Of a stretch of DNA of 39,900 bases, positions 7,890-14,166 are shown in pieces. The stretch is from a virus. Made by a program: the position numbers and the translations under genes. The notes under the pieces are model-generated. The model saw only the letters and a list, made by a program, of their open reading frames with translations, ran no database searches and was not told the origin of the DNA. The stretch is from positions 1-39,900 of IMG/VR virus record IMGVR_UViG_3300046004_001308. The stretch is one strand, 5' to 3'. Within the stretch, counting starts at the first letter, position 1; the number at the start of each line of letters is the position of its first letter.

Positions 7890-8254
7890 AACTCTGTATT
7901 TGTTAATGCAAAAAATAAATTTTGAAGTTGGTGTATATATTTAATATGTGAATAACTATTTTTTAGATTACCATATTCATCCACGTTAATAACTAAATCT
8001 CCAGTCTTATCAATTTTTTTTACAAAAAGAAAATAATGTGTTCTTGAAAAATAATCAAATCTTTTATCCGACTTTTCAAACCCAAACTTATCTAACCACG
8101 ATTCATTTAATAATATTGGATTTATATTACAACAATAATTAGATTGATAATAACCATCACCAGAATAATAGACTTCATCAATACTATTGTCTATTTGTTC
8201 TATTTTTCCTTCTTGAATAAGATTCCCTATTCGTAATTCATTTATTTGTATCAT
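7886..8254 (-). CDS. Hypothetical protein of the ELRIGN type
   Basis: The 122-residue product begins MIQINELRIGNLIQEGKIEQ, a beginning I associate with small Bacteroidota phage and plasmid proteins of unknown function, and ends in a helix (SHIKYIHQLQNLFFAL). It overlaps the methyltransferase gene by 4 nt and starts about 45 nt after an attC-like site, as the first gene of a two-gene cassette. No activity can be assigned. Confidence 0.65.
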   Translation of the reverse strand: MIQINELRIGNLIQEGKIEQIDNSIDEVYYSGDGYYQSNYCCNINPILLNESWLDKFGFEKSDKRFDYFSRTHYFLFVKKIDKTGDLVINVDEYGNLKNSYSHIKYIHQLQNLFFALTNTEL

Positions 8255-8298
8255 TTTGTTATATTTTTAAGTTATGTTTATTTTTAATTACCCACTAC

Positions 8299-8381
8299 GC
8301 ACCCTAACAATCGTTTGTACTAAGCGGCAGAATATACGCAGCCGTATAGCCGCCTAGTACAAGCGACAAACGTTAGGGTTA
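8299..8381 (-). repeat. attC-like folded recombination-site repeat, copy 1
   Basis: ACCCTAAC (8301-8308) pairs with GTTAGGGT (8372-8379). Inside, a 17-nt arm (8312-8328) pairs with 8349-8365 with one G.T wobble and one A.C mismatch, separated from the outer arms by unequal unpaired spacers of 3 and 6 nt. A terminal TATACG/CGTATA stem caps it. Outer boxes of the RYYYAAC/GTTRRRY kind, unpaired spacers and a variable terminal structure are the organisation of integron attC sites. It lies 3-6 nt from the stop codon of the leftward gene 8385-9236. Copy 2 is at 9676-9756. Confidence 0.6.
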
Positions 8382-8384
8382 ATG

Positions 8385-9236
8385 CTAAATCCCACAGTAA
8401 CCGGAATCGCAATCGTTAAAATCTTCGTCAAATAATTCATTTTGTACTCCAAATTTTAAAACAGATTTATAACTCGCTTGTGAATTAAATTTATTCCCTG
8501 TTTTATCTTCTTGCTTTACAAACCAATTAAAAGTATCAACATCTTTTTTTGCTATGTGAGATAAAAACAAAGGATTTCTATTTACGCATCCTACACAATT
8601 ATTTCTATAAGCAAATCTTACAGGTTTATTTTCCCAGTAATTATAAATAGTGTCTTTTTGGATATTGTTTTCAATCAAAGGAAATTCTGCATATCTGTAA
8701 GCAACTTCACCCCATTTGTTTTGAGTATCTTTAGAGTTACGACCTACAACACATTTAAACATTTCAAGTCCGTTTTCATCGGCTCTTTCCATTATGTTTT
8801 TTTTGCGGTTTATTTCGTTTGGTCTTAATCCTAAATTCATCTTAACGGGCAATTCAACATTAGTTTTTAAGTAGTTGAATATTGGTGTTATTTTCATATC
8901 AGTAGTACAAAACCTTGACATCATATTTGGTAAATAATTACCGTGATTTTTTATCACTTGCTCAAATGTATCTCCAGTAATCCACGTTATTTTATTTCCT
9001 GTAAATTGCTCTAAGTCTAAAATAGTATAGATTATTTCATCCATTTCAGCAGTTCCTATAAATTCAAATCCCAATTTATCTGAAACTAATTGACGAGTTT
9101 TTTCGTCTTTCCCTTTCATCCATAAATTATCAGTATCTTCAATCCTCACTAAAGAAAACAAATCAATGTCGGCTGGGTAATGTTTGGTTAAATAAGCGGA
9201 AGTTTTCCCTCCGCTTACACTATTTACTGTAATCAT
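8385..9236 (-). CDS. PP-loop protein, PAPS-reductase-like
   Basis: A 283-residue adenine-nucleotide alpha-hydrolase-like protein. The PP-loop SGGKTS (residues 8-13) would bind the ATP or adenylyl pyrophosphate. MSRFCTTDMKI and NNCVGCVNRNP, plus a C-terminal CDSGYCG, provide Cys pairs that could hold an Fe-S cluster or act in sulfur transfer. This is the pattern of the phosphoadenosine-phosphosulfate-reductase-like family common in phages; the substrate is unknown and nucleic-acid modification is one option. Its start overlaps the upstream deoxyribosyltransferase-like gene by 4 nt, and its stop is followed within a few nt by an attC-like fold, so the pair looks like one mobile cassette. Confidence 0.8.
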   Translation of the reverse strand: MITVNSVSGGKTSAYLTKHYPADIDLFSLVRIEDTDNLWMKGKDEKTRQLVSDKLGFEFIGTAEMDEIIYTILDLEQFTGNKITWITGDTFEQVIKNHGNYLPNMMSRFCTTDMKITPIFNYLKTNVELPVKMNLGLRPNEINRKKNIMERADENGLEMFKCVVGRNSKDTQNKWGEVAYRYAEFPLIENNIQKDTIYNYWENKPVRFAYRNNCVGCVNRNPLFLSHIAKKDVDTFNWFVKQEDKTGNKFNSQASYKSVLKFGVQNELFDEDFNDCDSGYCGI

Positions 9237-9628
9237 ATTTTAAAACTTTGTAAATAATCAATACCATCTTGCAAGGTTTCAAATGTGATATTTGCACCTT
9301 TTTTCAAAAACTGTAAATAATTATCTTTTATCGTTTCGTGATTTGGCTCTAAAACTAAAATAATAGTTTTTCCTATTCCTTTTGCATAACCCATTTCAAC
9401 AGCTAAACCAATACAAGATGGATTTGTTCTTTCTGCATAAACAAAAACAATATCAGATTGACTTACAAAATGCAAATCCCAAGTTCCATATTCATTAACT
9501 GTCATTGGAATAGTAATTCCGTTTGGTCTTTCTTTTTCTTTTGGATCTAACCATAAGAAACCATCTAATTCTTTTACTTTGTTTTGCCAATCAGTTCTAA
9601 AACCTCCAGCTAAATACACTTTTTGCAT
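9233..9628 (-). CDS. Nucleoside 2-deoxyribosyltransferase-like protein
   Basis: The 131-residue Rossmann-like protein begins KVYLAGGF and carries SQSDIVFVYAERTNPSCIGLAVEMGYAKGIGKTIILV (residues about 57-93), the nucleotide-binding and catalytic-Glu segment of the nucleoside 2-deoxyribosyltransferase family (PF05014 type). Members exchange or hydrolyse the base of deoxynucleosides; phage copies may act on the nucleotide pool or on modified bases. It is coupled by a 4-nt overlap to the PP-loop gene, and the promoterless pair follows attC-like copy 2 by about 50 nt. Confidence 0.8.
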   Translation of the reverse strand: MQKVYLAGGFRTDWQNKVKELDGFLWLDPKEKERPNGITIPMTVNEYGTWDLHFVSQSDIVFVYAERTNPSCIGLAVEMGYAKGIGKTIILVLEPNHETIKDNYLQFLKKGANITFETLQDGIDYLQSFKI

Positions 9629-9675
9629 AATTTTATTTGTTATTTAATTAATATTTGTTTCTGATAATTGCCGCA

Positions 9676-9756
9676 CTAACCCTAACAATCGTTTGTACTA
9701 AGCGGCAGAATATACGCAACCGCATAGCCGCCTAGTACAAGCGACAAGCGTTACCA
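9676..9756 (-). repeat. attC-like folded recombination-site repeat, copy 2
   Basis: About 65 nt (9680-9745) are nearly identical to copy 1, including both inner arms and the terminal stem region. Only the outer box next to the upstream gene differs: GTTACCA here against GTTAGGG in copy 1. The change of just one outer box is what cassette exchange at integron attC sites produces. It lies 22 nt 3' of the stop codon of the leftward methyltransferase 9778-10509. Confidence 0.6.
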
Positions 9757-9777
9757 GCAATGCCAGAACCGACACCG

Positions 9778-10509
9778 CTAAAACAACCGAAGTTGTGATT
9801 TAAAGTCATTAAAACGCTTTTCTTGTTTCTCATAATATTCTTGGTCTATTTCAAATCCTACAAAGTTAAACCCACCTTTATACGCTGCAATCCTACTGCT
9901 TCCACTTCCTAAATGAGTATCTAAAATCAAATCGCCTTCTTTGGCATAGTTTGATAATAACCAATCATATAATGCCACAGGCTTTTGGGTTGGGTGTATT
10001 CTTTGCTCTTTGTCTTTCATATTGTGCTGTAACATTCCATGCCAAGTAATATTTACAAAGTCTATTTTTTGCAACCAACTTAACCAAGCAAGTTCTCCAG
10101 TGCTATAAGTTGGCATTGTTACGCCTTTGTGCCAGTAAAGCATACCTCCAACTAATCCAAAGAAGTTTGCACCCCAAATGATTTGTTTTTTAGATACTCT
10201 TTTTAGTTCGTTAAAATAATCTTCGTTTGGCGTTTCATTATCCCAATTGGTTTTCTTATAAGTATTGATTTTAGCCAAAGAAGTTTTTTCGTGCCTATCA
10301 CTATTTTTGCCATTATTTTTTATATCAGCATTTATTCCATAAGGCGGGTCAACTATTGCCAAATCAAAATGGTTATCTGCATAGCGTTTTAATGCCGTTA
10401 CACAATCTTCCAAATAAACCTCCGAAGAAGGCACAGCTGGTAACACGTGTTTTGCAAAAGCGGGGGTTTCCGTTTTCAAAGGAACATTATCGTTAAATAT
10501 ATCATTCAT
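9778..10509 (-). CDS. DNA methyltransferase, beta-class N4/N6 type
   Basis: The 243-residue protein has the catalytic motif DPPYG (residues 54-58) before the SAM-binding motif DTHLGSGSS (197-205), with HPTQKPVALYDWLL between them. This IV-before-I order marks a beta-class N6-adenine or N4-cytosine methyltransferase. The residue after motif IV and the HPTQKP segment are typical of phage orphan methyltransferases. No restriction partner is adjacent, so it is likely protective. It is the only gene between attC-like copy 2 and a poorer third site near 10550. Confidence 0.92.
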   Translation of the reverse strand: MNDIFNDNVPLKTETPAFAKHVLPAVPSSEVYLEDCVTALKRYADNHFDLAIVDPPYGINADIKNNGKNSDRHEKTSLAKINTYKKTNWDNETPNEDYFNELKRVSKKQIIWGANFFGLVGGMLYWHKGVTMPTYSTGELAWLSWLQKIDFVNITWHGMLQHNMKDKEQRIHPTQKPVALYDWLLSNYAKEGDLILDTHLGSGSSRIAAYKGGFNFVGFEIDQEYYEKQEKRFNDFKSQLRLF

Positions 10510-10533
10510 CTTTCTAATTAAATTTAGTGGTTA

Positions 10534-10566
10534 AAAGCCCCGCCTTCGCAAAGCACCATACGTTAG
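10534..10566 (-). repeat. Possible degenerate third attC-like site
   Basis: This 33-nt stretch (GCCCCGCCTT to ACGTTAGCGGT) resembles the right half of the two clear sites, with a GC-rich inner arm and an outer GTTAG core, and lies at the 3' end of the next leftward gene. A matching left half is not evident, so it may be a remnant or chance likeness. Confidence 0.3.
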
Positions 10567-10901
10567 CGGTCAGTTAAACAACCTTTCTGCAAATAATTAG
10601 TAATTGCAATATGCAACGCTTCTAAACCCTCATTTGACATTGTTATTTTTGTAACACAAACTTTGCCTTTTATCGTTTCATATTGACAAGAAGGTGTTTC
10701 TAAATCTTCTTTATTTTCTGCCATTCTAACAAAAACTATTTCATTTATATCAGTTCCTTGTTTGTGTACTGAAATTTGTTTATTTAAACTTCTACAAGAA
10801 ACTGCATTTTTCCACCTTGTAACTTTTACTTCTTTTTTAATAACCGAACCGCTAACAGCCACTTGATTTTCAGCTTTTTCTTCTGTTTTTAACTTTTTCA
10901 T
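10563..10901 (-). CDS. Hypothetical 112-residue protein
   Basis: A basic N-terminus (MKKLKTEEKAENQVAVSGSV) leads into a mixed alpha/beta domain ending in a helix with LHIAITNYLQKGC. No family is recognised. The stop codon lies beside a possible attC-like remnant. Part of the N-terminal coding sequence (10852-10860) contains GTTAGCGGT on the minus strand, matching the reverse complement of the end of the gene, so the first 18 or so residues may be a fusion with a different upstream sequence. Confidence 0.6.
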   Translation of the reverse strand: MKKLKTEEKAENQVAVSGSVIKKEVKVTRWKNAVSCRSLNKQISVHKQGTDINEIVFVRMAENKEDLETPSCQYETIKGKVCVTKITMSNEGLEALHIAITNYLQKGCLTDR

Positions 10902-10945
10902 AAGGATTTATTTTTGATTTTTAGGTTTAACCGAAAGGACTCTTT

Positions 10946-11089
10946 TTATTTTTTACTTTTAACTTCATTTTCAAATGGTTTAGCTAATAATTCTACATCA
11001 TTCAATATAGGTTCTGGAATCCTTACTAATTTCACAGGAACGGAATATTTTTTTTTACGTCCTGCATTTCTTTCATTATGTGTTTTCAT
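10946..11089 (-). CDS. Small NAGRKKKY-type basic protein
   Basis: A 47-residue leftward frame (MKTHNERNAGRKKKYSVPVK and 27 more) with a good promoter upstream. The NAGRKKKY.VPVKLVRIPEPI pattern resembles short Bacteroidota proteins of ribbon-helix-helix type, in which a basic AGRK segment precedes a beta strand and helix, so DNA binding is plausible. A longer rightward frame over the same bases has no such features and is not accepted. It would be the first gene of the leftward block. Confidence 0.65.
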   Translation of the reverse strand: MKTHNERNAGRKKKYSVPVKLVRIPEPILNDVELLAKPFENEVKSKK

Positions 11090-11109
11090 AGTTTTAAGTT
11101 TTATAAAAG

Positions 11110-11139
11110 CAAAGATAGTATATTTAATTAAATTACAAA
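11110..11139 (-). promoter_or_regulatory. Leftward promoter of the accessory block
   Basis: On the minus strand a -33 TTTG (11136-11139) and a -7 TATCTTTG (11110-11117) are separated by 18 nt, a good Bacteroidota promoter. It lies 20 nt upstream of the 47-residue leftward gene and back to back with a rightward promoter at 11182-11213, so this is a divergent control region. Confidence 0.65.
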
Positions 11140-11181
11140 ATTAATTACGTTATTTATAATTAATATAAATTAGTGTTTTAA

Positions 11182-11213
11182 TTTGCGTACTTAAATTAAA
11201 TGTATTATTTTTG
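11182..11213 (+). promoter_or_regulatory. Rightward promoter of the replication operon
   Basis: TTTG (11182-11185) and TATTTTTG (11206-11213) are spaced by 20 nt, matching the Bacteroidota -33/-7 consensus. The transcript would begin about 25 nt before the 22-residue leader frame and run through the replication genes. Confidence 0.7.
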
Positions 11214-11243
11214 TCAAACATTAACAATCTAAATTTTAACAAA

Positions 11244-11312
11244 ATGAAAACACTATTTAAAATGATTCAAAAATTACTTTACGGAAACAAAGCATTACAC
11301 TTTGTAATATGA
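11244..11312 (+). CDS. Putative 22-residue leader peptide
   Basis: The frame MKTLFKMIQKLLYGNKALHF plus two residues is basic and amphipathic, lies directly downstream of the promoter, and ends in an ATGA overlap with the next start codon. It could be a leader that couples translation or a tiny functional peptide. Only the coupling and position support it. Confidence 0.45.
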   Translation: MKTLFKMIQKLLYGNKALHFVI

Positions 11313-11614
11313 GCAACTATGACCACGATGTATTAGGAACTGGAAACCCAGAACACCCATACAATAAAGAGCTAATTGAAGAAGAAATCTTTGAAAGTGA
11401 TAATATACAGGAATGTATGGACTATTCAAAACTTGCTTATGATTATGAACCGCTTGAAAATGCGGTGTATAAACAAGAAACGATTATAGAAAAAGCGATT
11501 AGCGAAATTGATTTTTGCATCGATATTCTACATAACAACAGTCTAGCTAAAAATAGACTTCTTAAAGTGAAACATTTATTAATGAGTAATCAAATTAAAC
11601 GTTATGAGAGCTAA
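11309..11614 (+). CDS. Hypothetical acidic protein, early rightward gene
   Basis: This 101-residue protein has an acidic N-terminal half (HPYNKELIEEEIFESDNIQE) and a C-terminal helix-hairpin (KAISEIDFCIDILHNNSLAKNRLLKVKHLL). It overlaps the leader frame by ATGA and the next gene by 11 nt. No family is recognised. Confidence 0.65.
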   Translation: MSNYDHDVLGTGNPEHPYNKELIEEEIFESDNIQECMDYSKLAYDYEPLENAVYKQETIIEKAISEIDFCIDILHNNSLAKNRLLKVKHLLMSNQIKRYES

Positions 11615-11783
11615 TTATATAAATAGATCAACTGGAACAGGTTTATTTATAGCTGTTGGTAATTATCATTCTATAAATGAAAATTGGTATTATCGTTACG
11701 TAACTTTAGATTATGTTATGAGGTATAAAGGAGTAGAAAATATTATAGGTATATGGAAAATTAAATCACTTAAAAATAAATAA
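11604..11783 (+). CDS. Hypothetical 59-residue protein
   Basis: The frame MRANYINRSTGTGLFIAVGN continues for 39 more residues with a Tyr/Trp-rich middle. It overlaps the upstream gene by 11 nt and ends 2 nt before the next ATG, so it fills the interval. Strong packing supports a real gene; function unknown. Confidence 0.6.
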   Translation: MRANYINRSTGTGLFIAVGNYHSINENWYYRYVTLDYVMRYKGVENIIGIWKIKSLKNK

Positions 11784-11785
11784 TT

Positions 11786-12070
11786 ATGAAAAAAATCATT
11801 AAAAACTTATTCAGAAACATTGAACAGAAGTCTAAATTAGACTTAATAACGGAGCTTTTAATACACGAAAATTCAACTATTGAAGCATTATTGTTATTTG
11901 AAAAAGTAAAAGCTAACTTCATTTTTGAAATGAAACGTAGAGAAAGACAAGCGTCTTATGAATGCAGTCTTATTAATGGACTTGAAATAAAACCTAAAAA
12001 GGTTTATGATCCAAACTTTGACAAGAAGTTAGCAGATATAGAAGTAAATTATGAAATCGTAAATCCTTAA
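11786..12070 (+). CDS. Hypothetical 94-residue helical protein
   Basis: The product has a basic N-terminus (MKKIIKNLFRNIEQKSK), a helical middle with FEMKRRERQASYECSL and an acidic tail. It lies in the replication operon 2 nt after the preceding stop. No domain is recognised. Confidence 0.6.
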   Translation: MKKIIKNLFRNIEQKSKLDLITELLIHENSTIEALLLFEKVKANFIFEMKRRERQASYECSLINGLEIKPKKVYDPNFDKKLADIEVNYEIVNP

Positions 12071-12074
12071 AATT

Positions 12075-12242
12075 ATGGAAATAGCAGTATTATTAGTAGG
12101 CGTTGCATTGATTGTAGTTCTATTATTGGGAATCAAAATCATACGTAAAGATATGTATGCAATCGAAAAAGAAAACTTTAGACTTGAAAGAGATAATAAG
12201 TTATTGAAAGAGGAAAATTATAAATTGAAACGCAATGGGTAA
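12075..12242 (+). CDS. Small membrane/coiled-coil protein
   Basis: A 55-residue frame begins MEIAVLLVGVALIVVLLLGI, a single membrane helix, followed by a charged coiled coil (AIEKENFRLERDNKLLKEEN with heptad Leu/Asn). It overlaps the Gp157-like gene by 8 nt. A membrane-tethered oligomer is likely; role unknown. Confidence 0.6.
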   Translation: MEIAVLLVGVALIVVLLLGIKIIRKDMYAIEKENFRLERDNKLLKEENYKLKRNG

Positions 12243-12720
12243 TATTTATCAAATACAACAGGACTACATTTCAATCACAAATGAACTGATTGAATCAGGA
12301 GGAGAATTAACTCCAGAATTAGAAACAGCACTTGCAATAAATAAACAAGAATTGCAAAACAAGGGTATAAATTACGGTTATGTGATTAAATCTTTAGAAA
12401 GTGACATAAGTGCTATTGACGAAGAAATTAAACGCTTACAATCGTTAAAACAAAGCCGAAGCAAAACAACGGAATTGCTTAAAAACACCATTAAAGAAGC
12501 GATGCAACTTTACGGAATCGAGGAACTTAAAACACCTACTTTGAAAATCAACTTTAGAAAGAGTGAAAGTGTGGAATGCGATGGTACTGTTCCTTCTGAA
12601 TACTGGAACTCTAAAACTATCCTTACAGTTGACAAGGTAAGGATCAAAGAAGCTATCAAAGAGGGTAAAGAAGTTTTAGGAGCAGTATTAAATATTAATT
12701 ATAATTTGCAAATTAAATAA
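12235..12720 (+). CDS. Gp157-like siphovirus protein
   Basis: The 161-residue protein has a long N-terminal coiled coil with IDEEIKRLQSLKQSRSKTTELLKNTIKEAM (about residues 63-92), then the beta-rich LKTPTLKINFRKSESVE and a C-terminal VDKVRIKEAIKEGKEVLGA segment. This is the classical layout of the Siphovirus Gp157 family (PF05565 type), whose Streptococcus phage member is associated with nuclease resistance; the true role is unclear. It directly precedes the SSB-like gene, typical of this family. Confidence 0.82.
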   Translation: MGNIYQIQQDYISITNELIESGGELTPELETALAINKQELQNKGINYGYVIKSLESDISAIDEEIKRLQSLKQSRSKTTELLKNTIKEAMQLYGIEELKTPTLKINFRKSESVECDGTVPSEYWNSKTILTVDKVRIKEAIKEGKEVLGAVLNINYNLQIK

Positions 12721-12736
12721 TAATTTACTATTTTTG
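12705..12736 (+). promoter_or_regulatory. Promoter for the SSB-like gene
   Basis: TTTG (12705-12708) and TATTTTTG (12729-12736) are 20 nt apart, a full Bacteroidota promoter. It begins inside the 3' end of the Gp157-like gene. The leader contains a small GTTGG/CCAAC inverted repeat (12753-12771) and an AT-rich stretch before the ATG. Confidence 0.65.
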
Positions 12737-12801
12737 CTAAATCATAATAACAGTTGGATGGGGTTGCCAACGTAATTCAACCTCTTAAATAAATATATAT
12801 T

Positions 12802-13494
12802 ATGAGTACTTCAAACAGAAGGAGCGCATTCGCTCAACCACAAAGTAATCCATCAACAAAGTTTATCGACTGGAAATCCAATGACAAAATGTTTTCTTAC
12901 TATGACAAAGAAAACAAAATCAATATTCAAGTTCCTTTACCGTTTAAGTTCTTGGCACTCGATGAGATGCACACTGTAAAAGGATGGAGCGATTCTTGCC
13001 AAAGTGCAATTTATTCCAACGAGGTTAAATTTATCTCTAAAGAAATTTTAACTGTTAAACCGTTTAAAGGTAACGAAATTGCAAAAGGTCTTTATTCGGA
13101 CATTAAAGAAAAAGTAAAAGCTGCTGGAGCGCACTATGTAAAATCAATCTACATTATGCTAGAAGATGGGTCGCTTGCTAATTTACAGTTGAAAGGTGCT
13201 ACTTGCCAATCTTGGGGAGACTTCACTAAAAAGAATCGTTCACGTTTACCGGATGAATGGGTAACAGTTACAAAAGCTATCGAAGGTAAAAAAGGAGCTG
13301 TTAAGTTTTACACACCTGAATTTACATTTGATAAGTCACTTTCAGAAAGTGAAATAGATCTAGCAAATGAAGTGTTTGGAATACTTGAAACGTATCTTAA
13401 AGCCTATCTTGTGAAAGCTGAACCAGTTATTGCAGATTCTAATGAAATAGACTTAGAAAACTCAGGTCTTGACTACGTTGATTTAGAATATTAA
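12802..13494 (+). CDS. Putative single-stranded DNA-binding protein
   Basis: The 230-residue protein has a beta-rich central region (FIDWKSNDKMFSYYDKENKINIQVPLPFKFL, IYIMLEDGSLANLQLKGA) compatible with an OB fold and ends in an acidic tail with a final aromatic residue (NEIDLENSGLDYVDLEY). Such tails in phage SSBs recruit polymerase, helicase or primase. It has its own promoter and terminator and sits just before the primase-helicase. I infer SSB from tail, fold and context; it is not a classical SSB family member by eye. Confidence 0.6.
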   Translation: MSTSNRRSAFAQPQSNPSTKFIDWKSNDKMFSYYDKENKINIQVPLPFKFLALDEMHTVKGWSDSCQSAIYSNEVKFISKEILTVKPFKGNEIAKGLYSDIKEKVKAAGAHYVKSIYIMLEDGSLANLQLKGATCQSWGDFTKKNRSRLPDEWVTVTKAIEGKKGAVKFYTPEFTFDKSLSESEIDLANEVFGILETYLKAYLVKAEPVIADSNEIDLENSGLDYVDLEY

Positions 13495-13544
13495 AATACC
13501 ATCAGTTTGTGTTTGCCTATTTGTCTAGCCACAGACACAGACTT

Positions 13545-13572
13545 AAAAACCACCTTAACGGGTGGTTTTTTT
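13545..13572 (+). terminator. Intrinsic terminator after the SSB-like gene
   Basis: AAAAACCACC (13545-13554) and GGTGGTTTTT (13561-13570) form a stem around TTAACG, followed by further T residues. It isolates the SSB-like gene as a single transcription unit and precedes the AT-rich control region. Confidence 0.85.
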
Positions 13573-13908
13573 GTTTACAATCTAAATAATACATCAATTT
13601 TAAAGTTTTACAGCAATAAAACAGCAATAAAACAGTAAATAAAAATACATAACAGTTTGTTTAATAATGGTTTATATAAAAACGTGTAAGAAAATTATAA
13701 TAAAAAACAGCAAAACAAGAAAAAACGCCCTATATATAATATATATTTTAAAAAAAGTGAAAAAAATATTTTTTACTCAAAAAGTTGAAAAAATGCTGTT
13801 TTGCTGTTTTTTTATATCTTATCCTTTGATTTTACTACAACAGCATTTTTTAAAATGAAAGTTTTTAATGTTTTTACTGTTTTATGTTTTTAGTATCGAA
13901 TAATTTAC
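13573..13908. other. AT-rich non-coding region with AACAGC repeats (possible origin)
   Basis: About 340 nt with no credible gene. It has two tandem 11-nt ACAGCAATAAA repeats (13610-13631) with a decayed third copy, further AACAGC copies on both strands (13707, 13795, 13803, 13841) and a perfect 12-nt inverted repeat AAAAATGCTGTT/AACAGCATTTTT (13789-13800 and 13839-13850). Its place just before the primase-helicase suits a replication origin with iterons or an operator region. Function is inferred. Confidence 0.45.
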
Positions 13909-13916
13909 TATATTTG
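13909..13916 (+). promoter_or_regulatory. Promoter for primase-helicase operon
   Basis: TATATTTG fits the -7 consensus, 25 nt before the ATG at 13942. The -33 region is T-rich without a clear TTTG. Confidence 0.5.
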
Positions 13917-13941
13917 TTATTATTAATTTATCATTTATTAT

Positions 13942-14166
13942 ATGAAATTATTTATAGTTAACAAAGAGGAATTTGACACAGACTTCCAAAGTCGAGATAG
14001 TCAAAAAACGATTCACAGAAAAGCATTTAATTCTTTAATGCAAAGTATTGGGTATGATAATTCAATTCCAAACTTTATTAATTTCGATTATGAAATGTTT
14101 AATGTAGAGTTTGAATTTACAAACCAGGTAGGAGATGTTTATTTTTTCTTATATTCAAGAAAATGA
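13942..14166 (+). CDS. Hypothetical 74-residue protein before primase
   Basis: Starts MKLFIVNKEEFDTDFQSRDS and is mixed alpha/beta with an acidic composition. Its stop overlaps the start of the primase-helicase (ATGA), so it is translationally coupled to it. Possibly a replication accessory protein; family not recognised. Confidence 0.65.
   Translation: MKLFIVNKEEFDTDFQSRDSQKTIHRKAFNSLMQSIGYDNSIPNFINFDYEMFNVEFEFTNQVGDVYFFLYSRK

Noticed and set aside
10914-11144. Rightward 76-residue open frame
   Set aside because: It lies wholly antisense to a leftward 47-residue protein with a good promoter and a conserved-looking NAGRKKKY pattern; composition of the rightward product is not protein-like.
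13667-13858. Rightward 63-residue frame in the AT-rich region
   Set aside because: Poly-Lys/Phe composition of AT-rich DNA, no promoter spacing, and it overlaps repeats and the inverted repeat that fit a control region better.
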